Part shown: positions 1 through 7,754 of the stretch, in pieces
Position numbering within the stretch: position 1 is the stretch's first letter
Layout: each line of letters begins with the position of its first letter
Assembly (NCBI GenBank): GCA_963640855.1
Contig: CAVIAJ010000007.1
Span: 1-58,128 of the forward strand
Direction: 5' to 3'
Length of the DNA: 58,128 nucleotides
Source: Methanarcanum sp963640855
Lineage (GTDB): Archaea > Thermoplasmatota > Thermoplasmata > Methanomassiliicoccales > Methanomethylophilaceae
Program-made: the position numbers and the translations under genes
Notes under the pieces: generated by a model
Told to the model about the DNA's origin: nothing
Databases searched by the model: none
The model's input: the letters and a program-made list of their open reading frames with translations, nothing else

Positions 1-1431
1 TGGTTCGACGGATTGGAGATATCGAAACATCCCGAGTACGACAGGTACAAAAACGCATTTCCTGTCATACACATAAGCCTGAAGTTCGATGATGTTGTCA
101 ATTTCAAAGATTTCATAAATATGTTTAACTCGAGATTGAATGACGTATTTGACGAGTTTAAATATCTCAAAGAATCGTCGGAAATGGATGAAGGAACGAG
201 AAAATTATTCGACAGATATTATACCGGAGAAAAGACTCTTGCCGATTCCAGAGTGGCTTTGAGTAAACTGTGCACCATGCTGAAAAACCACCATAATTCC
301 AAAGTCGTTGTGTTAATTGATGAATATGATGCTACAGTTAACGATATGGAAAATGAGAAACTCCGTCGCAGAATCACTTCGTTCCTCGGAGCGGTATTGT
401 CACCGTTACTCAAAGAAGGTACTTTCAGGCAGCTCGGTGTTGTAACAGGTATCACTCAGATAACCAAAGAGAACATCTTCAGCGGAGTGAATAATTTCAC
501 ACGTAACGATATATTCGATGTCAAATATGACGAAATGTTCGGTTTCACCAATGAAGAAGTGAAACAGATCTGCGCAGACTACGGCCATCCTGAGAAATTC
601 GAGGAAGCCAAAGAATGGTACGACGGATACCGTTTCGGAGAAACCGACATCTACAATCCCTGGAGTATACTGAATTACATTCAGAAGAATTTCAAAGCGG
701 ATGCGTATTGGCTGAACACAAACGAAAATGCCGTTGTGTCCGATCTCATTTCAAAAGCGGATAAAAGGCTCACAGACAATCTGAAAATACTCGGTTCGGG
801 AGGATCGATAAAAAGGAGCGTCGATGCCTCACTGACGTTCAAAGATCTCAGCAAACGTAATTCCATCTACTCGCTTATGGCCGTATCCGGTTATCTCAAA
901 GCGATACCGAGTGACAATCAGTATGAACTTTCGATACCGAACAGGGAATTATTCTCGGTATTCTCAAAAACGATCGGAGAAATTGTTTTCGACGACTGCG
1001 ACGGTGCCGACAAACTCGATGATTTCACAAATGCGATTATGGAAAACGATGTCCCGAAGATGGAGAAAACACTGTACAATTTCATCGCGGAAACCATGAG
1101 TTCCAGAGTCTTAAATGACGAACATTCGTATCAGGCATTCATTACGGGAATGCTGATGAGTCTCTGCGGAAGATACGGTGTAAAAGCCGATTTTGAGAAC
1201 GGAAAGGGATACTCCGATATCACGATGGTCAGGAAAAAAGGAGACAGTCCCAACATAATCATCGAACTGAAGAGATCCAAAAATAACGATTGCCTTGAAC
1301 ATGATGCAAAAGCAGCTCTTCAGCAGATTAAGGACAGGGACTATGCTCACAGTCTCGAAGGAAAAACAATCCTCTACGGCGTAGCGTTTTCCGGTAAAGA
1401 ACCGTTCATAATCTCCGAAGAAATTCAGTGA
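1..1431 (+). CDS. Predicted AAA-ATPase / PD-(D/E)XK nuclease family protein, 5' partial
   Basis: The frame is open from the first base, so the true N-terminus with the P-loop lies outside the window. What remains has a Walker B-like VVLIDEYDA (about residue 105 of the visible part), the conserved EEVKQICADYG and EWYDGYRFG segments of the AAA-ATPase-like family, and a C-terminal nuclease-like core with YSDI followed by IIELKRSK. The family (AAA-ATPase_like plus PDDEXK_9) is multicopy in gut bacteria and archaea; its cellular role is not established. A second full copy sits at 45583-47241. The two are nearly identical around the DYGHPEK and YDGYRFG segments but very different in the 60 residues before Walker B. 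Stop codon is TGA. Confidence 0.85.
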   Translation, partial: WFDGLEISKHPEYDRYKNAFPVIHISLKFDDVVNFKDFINMFNSRLNDVFDEFKYLKESSEMDEGTRKLFDRYYTGEKTLADSRVALSKLCTMLKNHHNSKVVVLIDEYDATVNDMENEKLRRRITSFLGAVLSPLLKEGTFRQLGVVTGITQITKENIFSGVNNFTRNDIFDVKYDEMFGFTNEEVKQICADYGHPEKFEEAKEWYDGYRFGETDIYNPWSILNYIQKNFKADAYWLNTNENAVVSDLISKADKRLTDNLKILGSGGSIKRSVDASLTFKDLSKRNSIYSLMAVSGYLKAIPSDNQYELSIPNRELFSVFSKTIGEIVFDDCDGADKLDDFTNAIMENDVPKMEKTLYNFIAETMSSRVLNDEHSYQAFITGMLMSLCGRYGVKADFENGKGYSDITMVRKKGDSPNIIIELKRSKNNDCLEHDAKAALQQIKDRDYAHSLEGKTILYGVAFSGKEPFIISEEIQ

Positions 1432-1460
1432 CAATACACGAAACCGTTCTGCGATAATAC

Positions 1461-1468
1461 ATTATACC
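1461..1468 (+). promoter_or_regulatory. TATA box for cobT-like gene
   Basis: ATTATACC is centred about 25 bases before the ATG at 1489, so transcription should start at or next to the start codon (leaderless mRNA). No Shine-Dalgarno sequence precedes the ATG, which agrees. Confidence 0.6.
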
Positions 1469-1488
1469 TTTTCCGTAATTATCCGCAC

Positions 1489-2610
1489 ATGGCAGAGGAT
1501 TTCCGCATCCCCGATTCACTGAGCGTCTACGGTAACGAAAAAACAGCAAAGGACGTACTTTCCAGAATATGGGGAAAACGCGGCGTGTTCACCTGTACCG
1601 TCGGCAACACGCTGACATCCACCATTCCCGGGGTTTCGGATGCGGGAGATACACCGGAACTGACACTTTTTACGGGACCTGCGGATGCCGAACTGTTATC
1701 GTGCGGAAAGACACTCTGTATGAAGGGAATACCGATCAATCCCGGAGGAATACCGACGCCCTCGACACTTACAATGGCTGCGCTGGCTCTGTCAGATATG
1801 CCCTGTTATATCGTAAACGGCGGATGTAAAGTTCTTCCCCAGGTACCTTACTTCGAGGTAGGCGGAGAATGCGGTGAGAAGATCACAACGGGTCACGCGG
1901 TGAAGAATGTAAAAGAAGTCTTCGAAAGATCGAAAATTCTCGGACGCAATCTCGCAAGAGGACATGATTTTGTTGTCGTAAGCGAATCAATCGCGGGAGG
2001 AACCACCACCGCTTTGGCAGTAATGATGGCAATGGGAGTTTTGAAAGAAAACCTCGTAAGCAGTTCTTCTCCCAAAAATCCGAAAGAACTTAAGACCAAA
2101 CTGGTCAACGAAGCCTTCGCCGCAGCAGGTATTGAACCGGGTTCGCTGGCACATGATCCTCTGAAAGCAATCGAATGTGTCGGAGACCCCATGATGCCCG
2201 TAAACATCGGGATGATAATCGGCGCCGCCGAAACCGTTCCCGTCATCATAGCGGGCGGAACCCAAATGTCTGCGGTTATTGCCTGTGCAAAGGAATTGGA
2301 ACCTTCGATTGTCGGCAACGTCATACACGGAACAACAAGATGGCTCGTTAAGGACAAGGGATCGAACGTATGCAAAATCAACGATTCCATCACGAATGAC
2401 ATTCCTTTGGTGTATGTTAACATTGATTATTCCGAAAGTCCGTACGAAGGACTGCAGGCCTACGAATGGGGATACATCAAAGAAGGCGTCGGCTGCGGAG
2501 GTTCGTCCGTTGCTGCTATCGCCTCCACTTCGGGAAAAGTCGATTGTGAAATACTCCTGAATAAAGTCCACGAGATTTACGAAAAGATTTTGGGTATTCA
2601 GTCGAAGTAA
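1489..2610 (+). CDS. cobT: CobT-like nicotinate-nucleotide-dimethylbenzimidazole phosphoribosyltransferase (UPF0284 family)
   Basis: The 373-residue protein matches the archaeal UPF0284/TIGR00303 family, which stands in for CobT. It would activate the lower-ligand base by transferring phosphoribose from nicotinate mononucleotide, giving alpha-ribazole phosphate for nucleotide-loop assembly. Visible signs are glycine-rich nucleotide-binding stretches, the CobT-like GGTQM motif near residues 256-260 and full family length. The ATG at 1489 is leaderless behind a TATA box. The 3' end overlaps the convergent cobY by 13 bases, and the neighbours are all late corrinoid genes, which supports the call. 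The lower-ligand base it uses cannot be read from the sequence. Confidence 0.82.
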   Translation: MAEDFRIPDSLSVYGNEKTAKDVLSRIWGKRGVFTCTVGNTLTSTIPGVSDAGDTPELTLFTGPADAELLSCGKTLCMKGIPINPGGIPTPSTLTMAALALSDMPCYIVNGGCKVLPQVPYFEVGGECGEKITTGHAVKNVKEVFERSKILGRNLARGHDFVVVSESIAGGTTTALAVMMAMGVLKENLVSSSSPKNPKELKTKLVNEAFAAAGIEPGSLAHDPLKAIECVGDPMMPVNIGMIIGAAETVPVIIAGGTQMSAVIACAKELEPSIVGNVIHGTTRWLVKDKGSNVCKINDSITNDIPLVYVNIDYSESPYEGLQAYEWGYIKEGVGCGGSSVAAIASTSGKVDCEILLNKVHEIYEKILGIQSK

Positions 2611-3203
2611 CTGCGTGCAAGCTGAAGCTCGTACATCGTATTGACGTTGACAGCCAAATCAACCCAGTCCGTTTTGAAGTAATAGTCCTGAGGACACTCT
2701 CCGTCGAGGATTTTACGGCGGTTCATTATCGTGAATCCCGATAACACCCACCTCGAACCGTCCAATTCGAACGAAAACGAAGGAACGATTCCCGTATTGA
2801 CGACAACCTCTTCTTCTACAACAGCCAAAAAGGAATCGTGAGGATCTCTGTGAAAAGCTTTGACGAAATTATCTACGGTGAAAGATTTCAGTAAAGGAAG
2901 ATCGGAAGGTGTTGAGAAAACGTATTCTCCGTTCATCATTTTATATGCTGTATGAAGATCTTCGACGTAATCTTCTCCCGAAGTCCAAATGACTTCGATA
3001 CCGTCGACGGTTTCGAGAAATTCTCCCGTTCTTTTTGTGTTGGGACTTACCGATACCAAAATTCTGTCGATACATTGGGCTTTCTTCAGAGCGTTGATTA
3101 CGTGCTCTATCACATGTTTTCCGGCAACATCGATGTACGGCTTTTCAACACCGTTTTTACACATTCTCGTGCCTTTTCCGCCGGCCATTATGAGTGCTTC
3201 CAT
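2598..3203 (-). CDS. cobY: GTP:adenosylcobinamide-phosphate guanylyltransferase CobY
   Basis: A 201-residue nucleotidyltransferase of the MobA/CobY fold. The N-terminal MEALIMAGGKGTRM is the GTP-binding loop of this family, followed by VEKPYIDVAGK and a STPSDLPLL segment near the metal site. CobY makes adenosylcobinamide-GDP, the substrate of the CobS encoded just upstream. It is the archaeal replacement for bacterial CobU, having guanylyltransferase but no kinase activity. It is last in the cobD-cbiB-cbiZ-cobS-cobY operon, starting 2 bases after the cobS stop, so translation is probably coupled. MobA is the alternative, but the operon context strongly favours CobY. Confidence 0.88.
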   Translation of the reverse strand: MEALIMAGGKGTRMCKNGVEKPYIDVAGKHVIEHVINALKKAQCIDRILVSVSPNTKRTGEFLETVDGIEVIWTSGEDYVEDLHTAYKMMNGEYVFSTPSDLPLLKSFTVDNFVKAFHRDPHDSFLAVVEEEVVVNTGIVPSFSFELDGSRWVLSGFTIMNRRKILDGECPQDYYFKTDWVDLAVNVNTMYELQLARSYFD

Positions 3204-3205
3204 AA

Positions 3206-4015
3206 TCAGAGCCCCATAAGATGAATCATCGATAACATGACAAATATCACAATTATGCGTGATGTTTCGTTCGTTGCACCGAGAACGTCTCCGTTAACCA
3301 TGCCGAAGTTTTTCTCGGCGACTTTGGACATGATATATCCCCATACGATTGATGCGGTTATTCCTGCGAAGAGGACAATAAGATGTGTATACACAGGTTC
3401 TCCGAGAACAGCATATGACATTCCGAACCAATATGCCAGTGCAATCAAAACAGTCAGTACTGTCGATACAGCCAATCCTTTGCATGAAGTGTATCTTACC
3501 GAATCTCCCGCCATTCCGTTTCCGGGAGTTCCGAATGCCGCTGCGGAAACCTGTGCGTTTCTTGCAAACAGTTCACCCGCAGCTCCGACAAAGACGAATA
3601 ACGAAACCGTCATCGAAGAATATTCTGCGAACAGTGCCAGGATAACCATCGCACCCGTAACCATTCCGCCTGCGCCTATAAGTGTATCCTTCAGTGCACG
3701 GACATGATCTTCTCTTTTTCCCGCAACTGTAAGTCCGTCTCCGATGTCTATCGTACCGTCGAGATGAAGATAACGGTTCATCATTCCCGTGAGGAACAGT
3801 GTCAGCGCAGCCGACACCGGGATGCTTCCCGTGAGATATTCAATCAGAGTGAACAATCCCGCGGCCAACAAAGCATAGAACAATCCGATTATCGGAACAA
3901 GACAGAATCTTCTGTTCATGGCATCGATATGCTTCATCTCGATGTTGATCGGAAGCATCGTGAAGAACGAAAACATCCCTGCAATTGCATCCGTTACACG
4001 GTATTTTTCACTCAC
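3206..4015 (-). CDS. cobS: Adenosylcobinamide-GDP ribazoletransferase (cobalamin synthase) CobS
   Basis: A polytopic membrane protein of about 269 residues that joins adenosylcobinamide-GDP to alpha-ribazole (phosphate). The family signature HLDGTIDIGDGL, an aspartate-rich metal-binding motif, is clear, followed by several hydrophobic helices. I choose the GTG at 4015 because AGGAGG stands a few bases upstream and the usual N-terminal length results. A longer form beginning at 4051 would add a poorly conserved extension. The chosen start overlaps the cbiZ stop by 8 bases. It sits between cbiZ and cobY in the operon. Confidence 0.88.
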   Translation of the reverse strand: MSEKYRVTDAIAGMFSFFTMLPINIEMKHIDAMNRRFCLVPIIGLFYALLAAGLFTLIEYLTGSIPVSAALTLFLTGMMNRYLHLDGTIDIGDGLTVAGKREDHVRALKDTLIGAGGMVTGAMVILALFAEYSSMTVSLFVFVGAAGELFARNAQVSAAAFGTPGNGMAGDSVRYTSCKGLAVSTVLTVLIALAYWFGMSYAVLGEPVYTHLIVLFAGITASIVWGYIMSKVAEKNFGMVNGDVLGATNETSRIIVIFVMLSMIHLMGL

Positions 4016-4748
4016 CGTACTGCCTCCTGAGTCTGTCACAGTCTTCTTCACTCATACCGTAAGGGAAATCTCCTCTTTTGATGAGACATTTTCTTACCGC
4101 ATCACGTACGGAACGTGCCAATGCAATACCTATTCCGAATCCGGTTCCTGCGTAATTCACGCGGTCTCCGTTTTTGGGGCAGACAACAGCAATTGCGTCC
4201 GAAGTTGTACCGGTTTCTCTGAATCCCAAATCATGTAATGCTGCGGATTTTGCCTCCGTCATTGCTATAACTGCATTGACTTTCGCCGCATCGGTAAACG
4301 GAACGTCGGATATTCCGATGATGTTGATCGTTCCTGCATGTATCAGAGCCCGTCTTCTCTTTTCAGATATCGCATATCTTTCTTCGTAATCGGTGATAAT
4401 ATCTCCGGCAATCACCTGATTCGATAACCCCGCAGTGGCAATCGCACGTGCGTTGTTCCCTTCGAATGTTACCGAAACATCCGAAATCACACGGTCTACT
4501 TCCGCAGCCGTCATAAATGCGACGGTGTCCTTCGGAAGTTTCAGAATATCGATCACTTTATCGATGTCAGTCTGAGGATTCTCGTTATCGTATCTTGAGC
4601 CGACCTGCATTATGATGATTGTATCGGTTTCCCTGAGTCCTCCGTTTGAAACACATGAACTCAAAATTTCGACCCTTTCATCAAACGAAATTACGGCAAT
4701 CGGAAGACTGTCGATATACTCAATCCTTACATCCGCCGAAGGTATCAT
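4008..4748 (-). CDS. cbiZ: Adenosylcobinamide amidohydrolase CbiZ
   Basis: This 246-residue protein belongs to the CbiZ family, which cleaves the aminopropanol side chain of adenosylcobinamide to give adenosylcobyric acid so that scavenged corrinoids can be rebuilt with a new lower ligand. The conserved features are SNGGLRETD, TAGLSNQ and TGTTSDAI. The ATG at 4748 overlaps the cbiB stop as ATGA; the open frame extends 14 codons further but that part is not family-like. Its presence beside btuFCD and cbiB implies that imported cobamides are dismantled and re-assembled, not only used as they arrive. Confidence 0.9.
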   Translation of the reverse strand: MIPSADVRIEYIDSLPIAVISFDERVEILSSCVSNGGLRETDTIIIMQVGSRYDNENPQTDIDKVIDILKLPKDTVAFMTAAEVDRVISDVSVTFEGNNARAIATAGLSNQVIAGDIITDYEERYAISEKRRRALIHAGTINIIGISDVPFTDAAKVNAVIAMTEAKSAALHDLGFRETGTTSDAIAVVCPKNGDRVNYAGTGFGIGIALARSVRDAVRKCLIKRGDFPYGMSEEDCDRLRRQYGE

Positions 4749-5749
4749 GCGAACACCTCGAAAAGTTGGATGAACAGATTTTCGATACATCCCTGCACGT
4801 GTATACCGGCGAACATGTACAGCGGTAATGCCGCGAGTACAATATAAACTATAGACGATACTTCAACCAGAAGACAGCATCTGTCCATGTCTTTCACCGT
4901 GGGCATGGATCCTTTTCCCATCACATACACATCTTTCTTTTCCATAGAAATTCCCAACGCGCCTGCGAATGCGGTCATAGACCATCCGCTGTTGGGTGAA
5001 GGTGTTTTCTTATGCTGTTCCAAAGCCGTCGGAATTACGGATTTCCAGTCCATTCTCAGAAGGAATGCACCGACGGTTACGAAGATTATCGAAATTCTCG
5101 ATGTGATATATCCCAACACATCATCCAATCTTGCGGGGAAATGGCCCAGGTTGCGGTATCTGTCGTTGAGATATCCCCACATCGCATCCATAAGATTCGC
5201 ACATCTGAATGCAATACCTCCGGCCAATCCGAATATTCCGACGTATGTCATCGGAGACACCACACTGTCCGAATAATTCTCCGAAACTGTTTCGGTACAT
5301 GAAGAAACGATGTGTCCTTCGTCCATTCCTTCGGTGTTACGGCTGACGATCATCTGTAATTTTTCAGCTGCTTTTTCCGTGTCGCCGTCTTCGAGTGCTT
5401 TGCGGATAGGTTTGAGATGTCTTCTGAACGAAGATACAGCGAATGTTATCTTGATGAGTATTGCACTGACAATTATCCACGCTATCTCTCCGAGATAGTA
5501 TTTCGCGGCTGCGGATAACAGGAATGCGGCCGTACCGAATACGAGAACTACGGCGAGATACGAAACAAAACCCATCAGAGTTGCGAATTTTCCGTCTCTT
5601 TTTCCGATGTGTCTGTCAATCCGCATCAGCATACAGCCCATCCATCTGAGCGGATGTACCGCATTGGGTAATTCTCCTATCGTGAAATCAATCACGACAG
5701 CCAATGCGATAATCAATACGGCATCCGACCACAGATCCGCAGGAATCAC
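4745..5749 (-). CDS. cbiB: Adenosylcobinamide-phosphate synthase CbiB
   Basis: A 334-residue integral membrane protein matching CbiB (called CobD in the aerobic pathway). It attaches (R)-1-amino-2-propanol O-2-phosphate to adenosylcobyric acid. The N-terminal hydrophobic helix, the motif GELPNAVHPLRWMG, the region around DDVLGYITSR and the C-terminal pair of hydrophobic helices are as expected. The start overlaps the stop of cobD by four bases (ATGA), and its own stop overlaps cbiZ in the same way. The product of the upstream cobD gene (aminopropanol phosphate) is its substrate. Confidence 0.9.
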   Translation of the reverse strand: MIPADLWSDAVLIIALAVVIDFTIGELPNAVHPLRWMGCMLMRIDRHIGKRDGKFATLMGFVSYLAVVLVFGTAAFLLSAAAKYYLGEIAWIIVSAILIKITFAVSSFRRHLKPIRKALEDGDTEKAAEKLQMIVSRNTEGMDEGHIVSSCTETVSENYSDSVVSPMTYVGIFGLAGGIAFRCANLMDAMWGYLNDRYRNLGHFPARLDDVLGYITSRISIIFVTVGAFLLRMDWKSVIPTALEQHKKTPSPNSGWSMTAFAGALGISMEKKDVYVMGKGSMPTVKDMDRCCLLVEVSSIVYIVLAALPLYMFAGIHVQGCIENLFIQLFEVFA

Positions 5750-6852
5750 CTCAGGGAATTCTTTACGGCCTGAACGAATCTTTCGTTACGGAGCCTGTCT
5801 TTTACGCAGAATCTTACATAATCGGCGAATTCGCTTCCGAAGGAAGCGCATTCGCGGACGGCGATTCCGTTTTTCTTCATTCTTTCGGCGAATTCGTGTC
5901 CCGTTATTCCCAACGGAGCTACGGAATCGAAAAAGAAGAATGAATCAGTCATTGTTACGGGGAATCCTATGTCTTTCAGATGGGAATACATCCATTTCGC
6001 TTCTTCTGATAACACTTCGGATGCTCTTTCGACGTGTTCCGTTCTGTCACGGATTAATACAGCGGCGACTTTCTGTTCAATCTGTCCCACGTTCCATGTC
6101 ATGCGGACTTTGTTTAATTCTTTGATAATGTCCGAATCTGCGAATCCGAATCCTATACGTATTCCCGGGATCGCGAATGATTTTGTCAGCGAACCGACAA
6201 TCAGAAGATTGGGATATTTTTCAGCATATTTTACGCAGGAAATTTCATCGTGACTGCGAACAAGTTCCAGGAGAGTTTCGTCTAAGAAAACGAATGTTCC
6301 TCTGTCTGCACAGTATTCCGTAAAATCAATTATATCTTCGGGTTTTTCCGTTCTTCCCGTGGGATTGTTCGGATTGCAGATGTAGACTGCTTTTACGCCC
6401 GAATCTGTTTCGGATTTCAGTTTTTCGAAATCGATATGGAAATTATTCTCCGAGGACAGATCTTCACGGATTACTTTCGCACCTGCAATCAGACACTGTT
6501 GGGTATATTCCGCGAAAGAAGGTTTCGGAATTATTACGCGGTCCCCCTTCTCAAGGAAAGTATTGGGAAACATACGTATGATATCAGAGGAACCGGCACC
6601 GATGATTATGCTGTCTTTGTTGACATTGAATCTCTCCGATATCGCTTCTTTCAGTTCGGAACAGCTGTCGTCGGGATAGTGATCTATGCCTTCCGCGGAA
6701 GATGCAATAATCTGTTTGATATCCGAAGGGGGACCGAAAGGATTGAGGTTGTGACTGTAATCCTCGATTCCGCCGAGTTTCCACGCCTGCCCTCCGTGTA
6801 CAGTACTCACGATATTGCGCAGATTCTGCCTTGAGGACATGGATGGATTCAT
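5746..6852 (-). CDS. cobD: Threonine-phosphate decarboxylase CobD (PLP-dependent)
   Basis: A class I aminotransferase-fold enzyme of 368 residues. It resembles histidinol-phosphate aminotransferase but has the CobD-type start VHGGQAWKLGG followed by DYSHNLNPFG. The PLP lysine is K224 in LTKSFAIPG, and CNPNNPTGR is the substrate/PLP phosphate region. It should decarboxylate L-threonine O-3-phosphate to the aminopropanol phosphate that CbiB uses. The frame is open back to 6921, but a TATA box centred 26 bases before the ATG at 6852 and a hairpin in between argue for a leaderless start at 6852. A genuine hisC lies elsewhere (29987), which also favours the CobD call. Confidence 0.85.
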   Translation of the reverse strand: MNPSMSSRQNLRNIVSTVHGGQAWKLGGIEDYSHNLNPFGPPSDIKQIIASSAEGIDHYPDDSCSELKEAISERFNVNKDSIIIGAGSSDIIRMFPNTFLEKGDRVIIPKPSFAEYTQQCLIAGAKVIREDLSSENNFHIDFEKLKSETDSGVKAVYICNPNNPTGRTEKPEDIIDFTEYCADRGTFVFLDETLLELVRSHDEISCVKYAEKYPNLLIVGSLTKSFAIPGIRIGFGFADSDIIKELNKVRMTWNVGQIEQKVAAVLIRDRTEHVERASEVLSEEAKWMYSHLKDIGFPVTMTDSFFFFDSVAPLGITGHEFAERMKKNGIAVRECASFGSEFADYVRFCVKDRLRNERFVQAVKNSLR

Positions 6853-6874
6853 TGTCCATAAATAGCTACATGCG

Positions 6875-6882
6875 ATATAAAG
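6875..6882 (-). promoter_or_regulatory. TATA box of the cobD-cbiB-cbiZ-cobS-cobY operon
   Basis: On the minus strand the sequence is TTTATATC, centred 26 bases before the cobD ATG at 6852. It lies just beyond the hairpin closing btuD, so the five-gene operon can be transcribed independently of btuFCD. Confidence 0.65.
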
Positions 6883-6885
6883 GTT

Positions 6886-6918
6886 CGATGCTCCCGGACA
6901 TCGGATGTCCGGAAGCAT
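6886..6918 (-). terminator. Inverted repeat at the end of btuD
   Basis: An almost perfect dyad with arms reading GATGCT-CCGGACATC and GATGTCCGG-AGCATC, starting right at the btuD stop codon. It probably ends or attenuates the btuFCD transcript. It is not followed by a long T-run, so complete termination is uncertain. Confidence 0.5.
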
Positions 6919-7754
6919 CATACGTCATCGCCGAAGACATCCAGGTTGTACTCGTAATCCTCTTTGTGATATCTCTTCGGAAGAACGTATAATTCCCCGT
7001 CCTTATCCAATCCCACGGATGCAGATACTTCGTACACATCTTCGATCAATTCGGAAGTGATAACTTTCTTAGGATCTCCTATGGCAACGACTTCTCCCTT
7101 CTTCATGATGATACATAAATCGCAGTACCTCGCCATCAGAGAGATGTCGTGTTCCGCCACGAGGATTGTCATATTCTTCTTGACCATCGCACGGAGATAT
7201 TCCATCACGTCGAGTTTGTACTTCATGTCGAGGTGCGAAGTAGGTTCGTCAACCAACATAAGTCTCGGCTGCTGAACGTAAGCTTTTGCGATAAGAACAC
7301 GCTGACGTTCTCCCGACGATAACATATGAAGCGGACGGTTCCTTAAGTGATAAACACCGAATTTCTTCAGACATTCTTCCACAAACGTCTCATCCTCTTC
7401 GGTCTCCCACCATACGTTCTTCAGATACGGATATCTTCCGAGCATTACGGTTTCAAACACACTCAGTCCGAAACTTGTTCTGAGTTCCGCGGGAACGTTC
7501 GCAACAACCTTCGCAATCTCTCCGGGGCTTTTACCGAGAACGCTTTCTCCGTCGATCAGTACGTCTCCGGACGAGGGATCGTGAAGTCTGTTGATACATT
7601 TCATCATCGTGGTCTTTCCGCATCCGTTCGGACCTATCAGCCCCACCAGTAATCCCGGTCCGATCTTATACGAAATACCTCTGACGGCGTGGTAGCCGTC
7701 CTCGTAATACTTGTGGAGATCCCTGATCTCCAGCAACGGTGTTTCATCCGTCAT
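6918..7754 (-). CDS. btuD: Corrinoid/iron-siderophore ABC transporter ATP-binding protein BtuD
   Basis: A 278-residue ABC ATPase of the FecE/BtuD family. Walker A is GPNGCGKTT, the ABC signature is LSSGERQ and Walker B is LMLVDEPTSHLD, followed by the H-loop in VAEHDISL. It energises the BtuC permease encoded just upstream; the ATG at 7754 overlaps the end of btuC by 11 bases and GGGGGAAG precedes it. The C-terminal 40 residues beyond the ATPase core (with YVLPKRYH) are longer than usual. The substrate is inferred to be a corrinoid, because the operon is framed by cobamide genes. Siderophore import would look the same from the ATPase alone. Confidence 0.85.
   Translation of the reverse strand: MTDETPLLEIRDLHKYYEDGYHAVRGISYKIGPGLLVGLIGPNGCGKTTMMKCINRLHDPSSGDVLIDGESVLGKSPGEIAKVVANVPAELRTSFGLSVFETVMLGRYPYLKNVWWETEEDETFVEECLKKFGVYHLRNRPLHMLSSGERQRVLIAKAYVQQPRLMLVDEPTSHLDMKYKLDVMEYLRAMVKKNMTILVAEHDISLMARYCDLCIIMKKGEVVAIGDPKKVITSELIEDVYEVSASVGLDKDGELYVLPKRYHKEDYEYNLDVFGDDV

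Noticed and set aside
1893..2571. Two long minus-strand frames opposite cobT
   Set aside because: Both are antisense to a well-conserved CobT-like protein and lack start signals.
6853..6921. N-terminal extension of CobD from the ATG overlapping btuD
   Set aside because: The added 23 residues are not family-like and span a hairpin and a well-placed TATA box.
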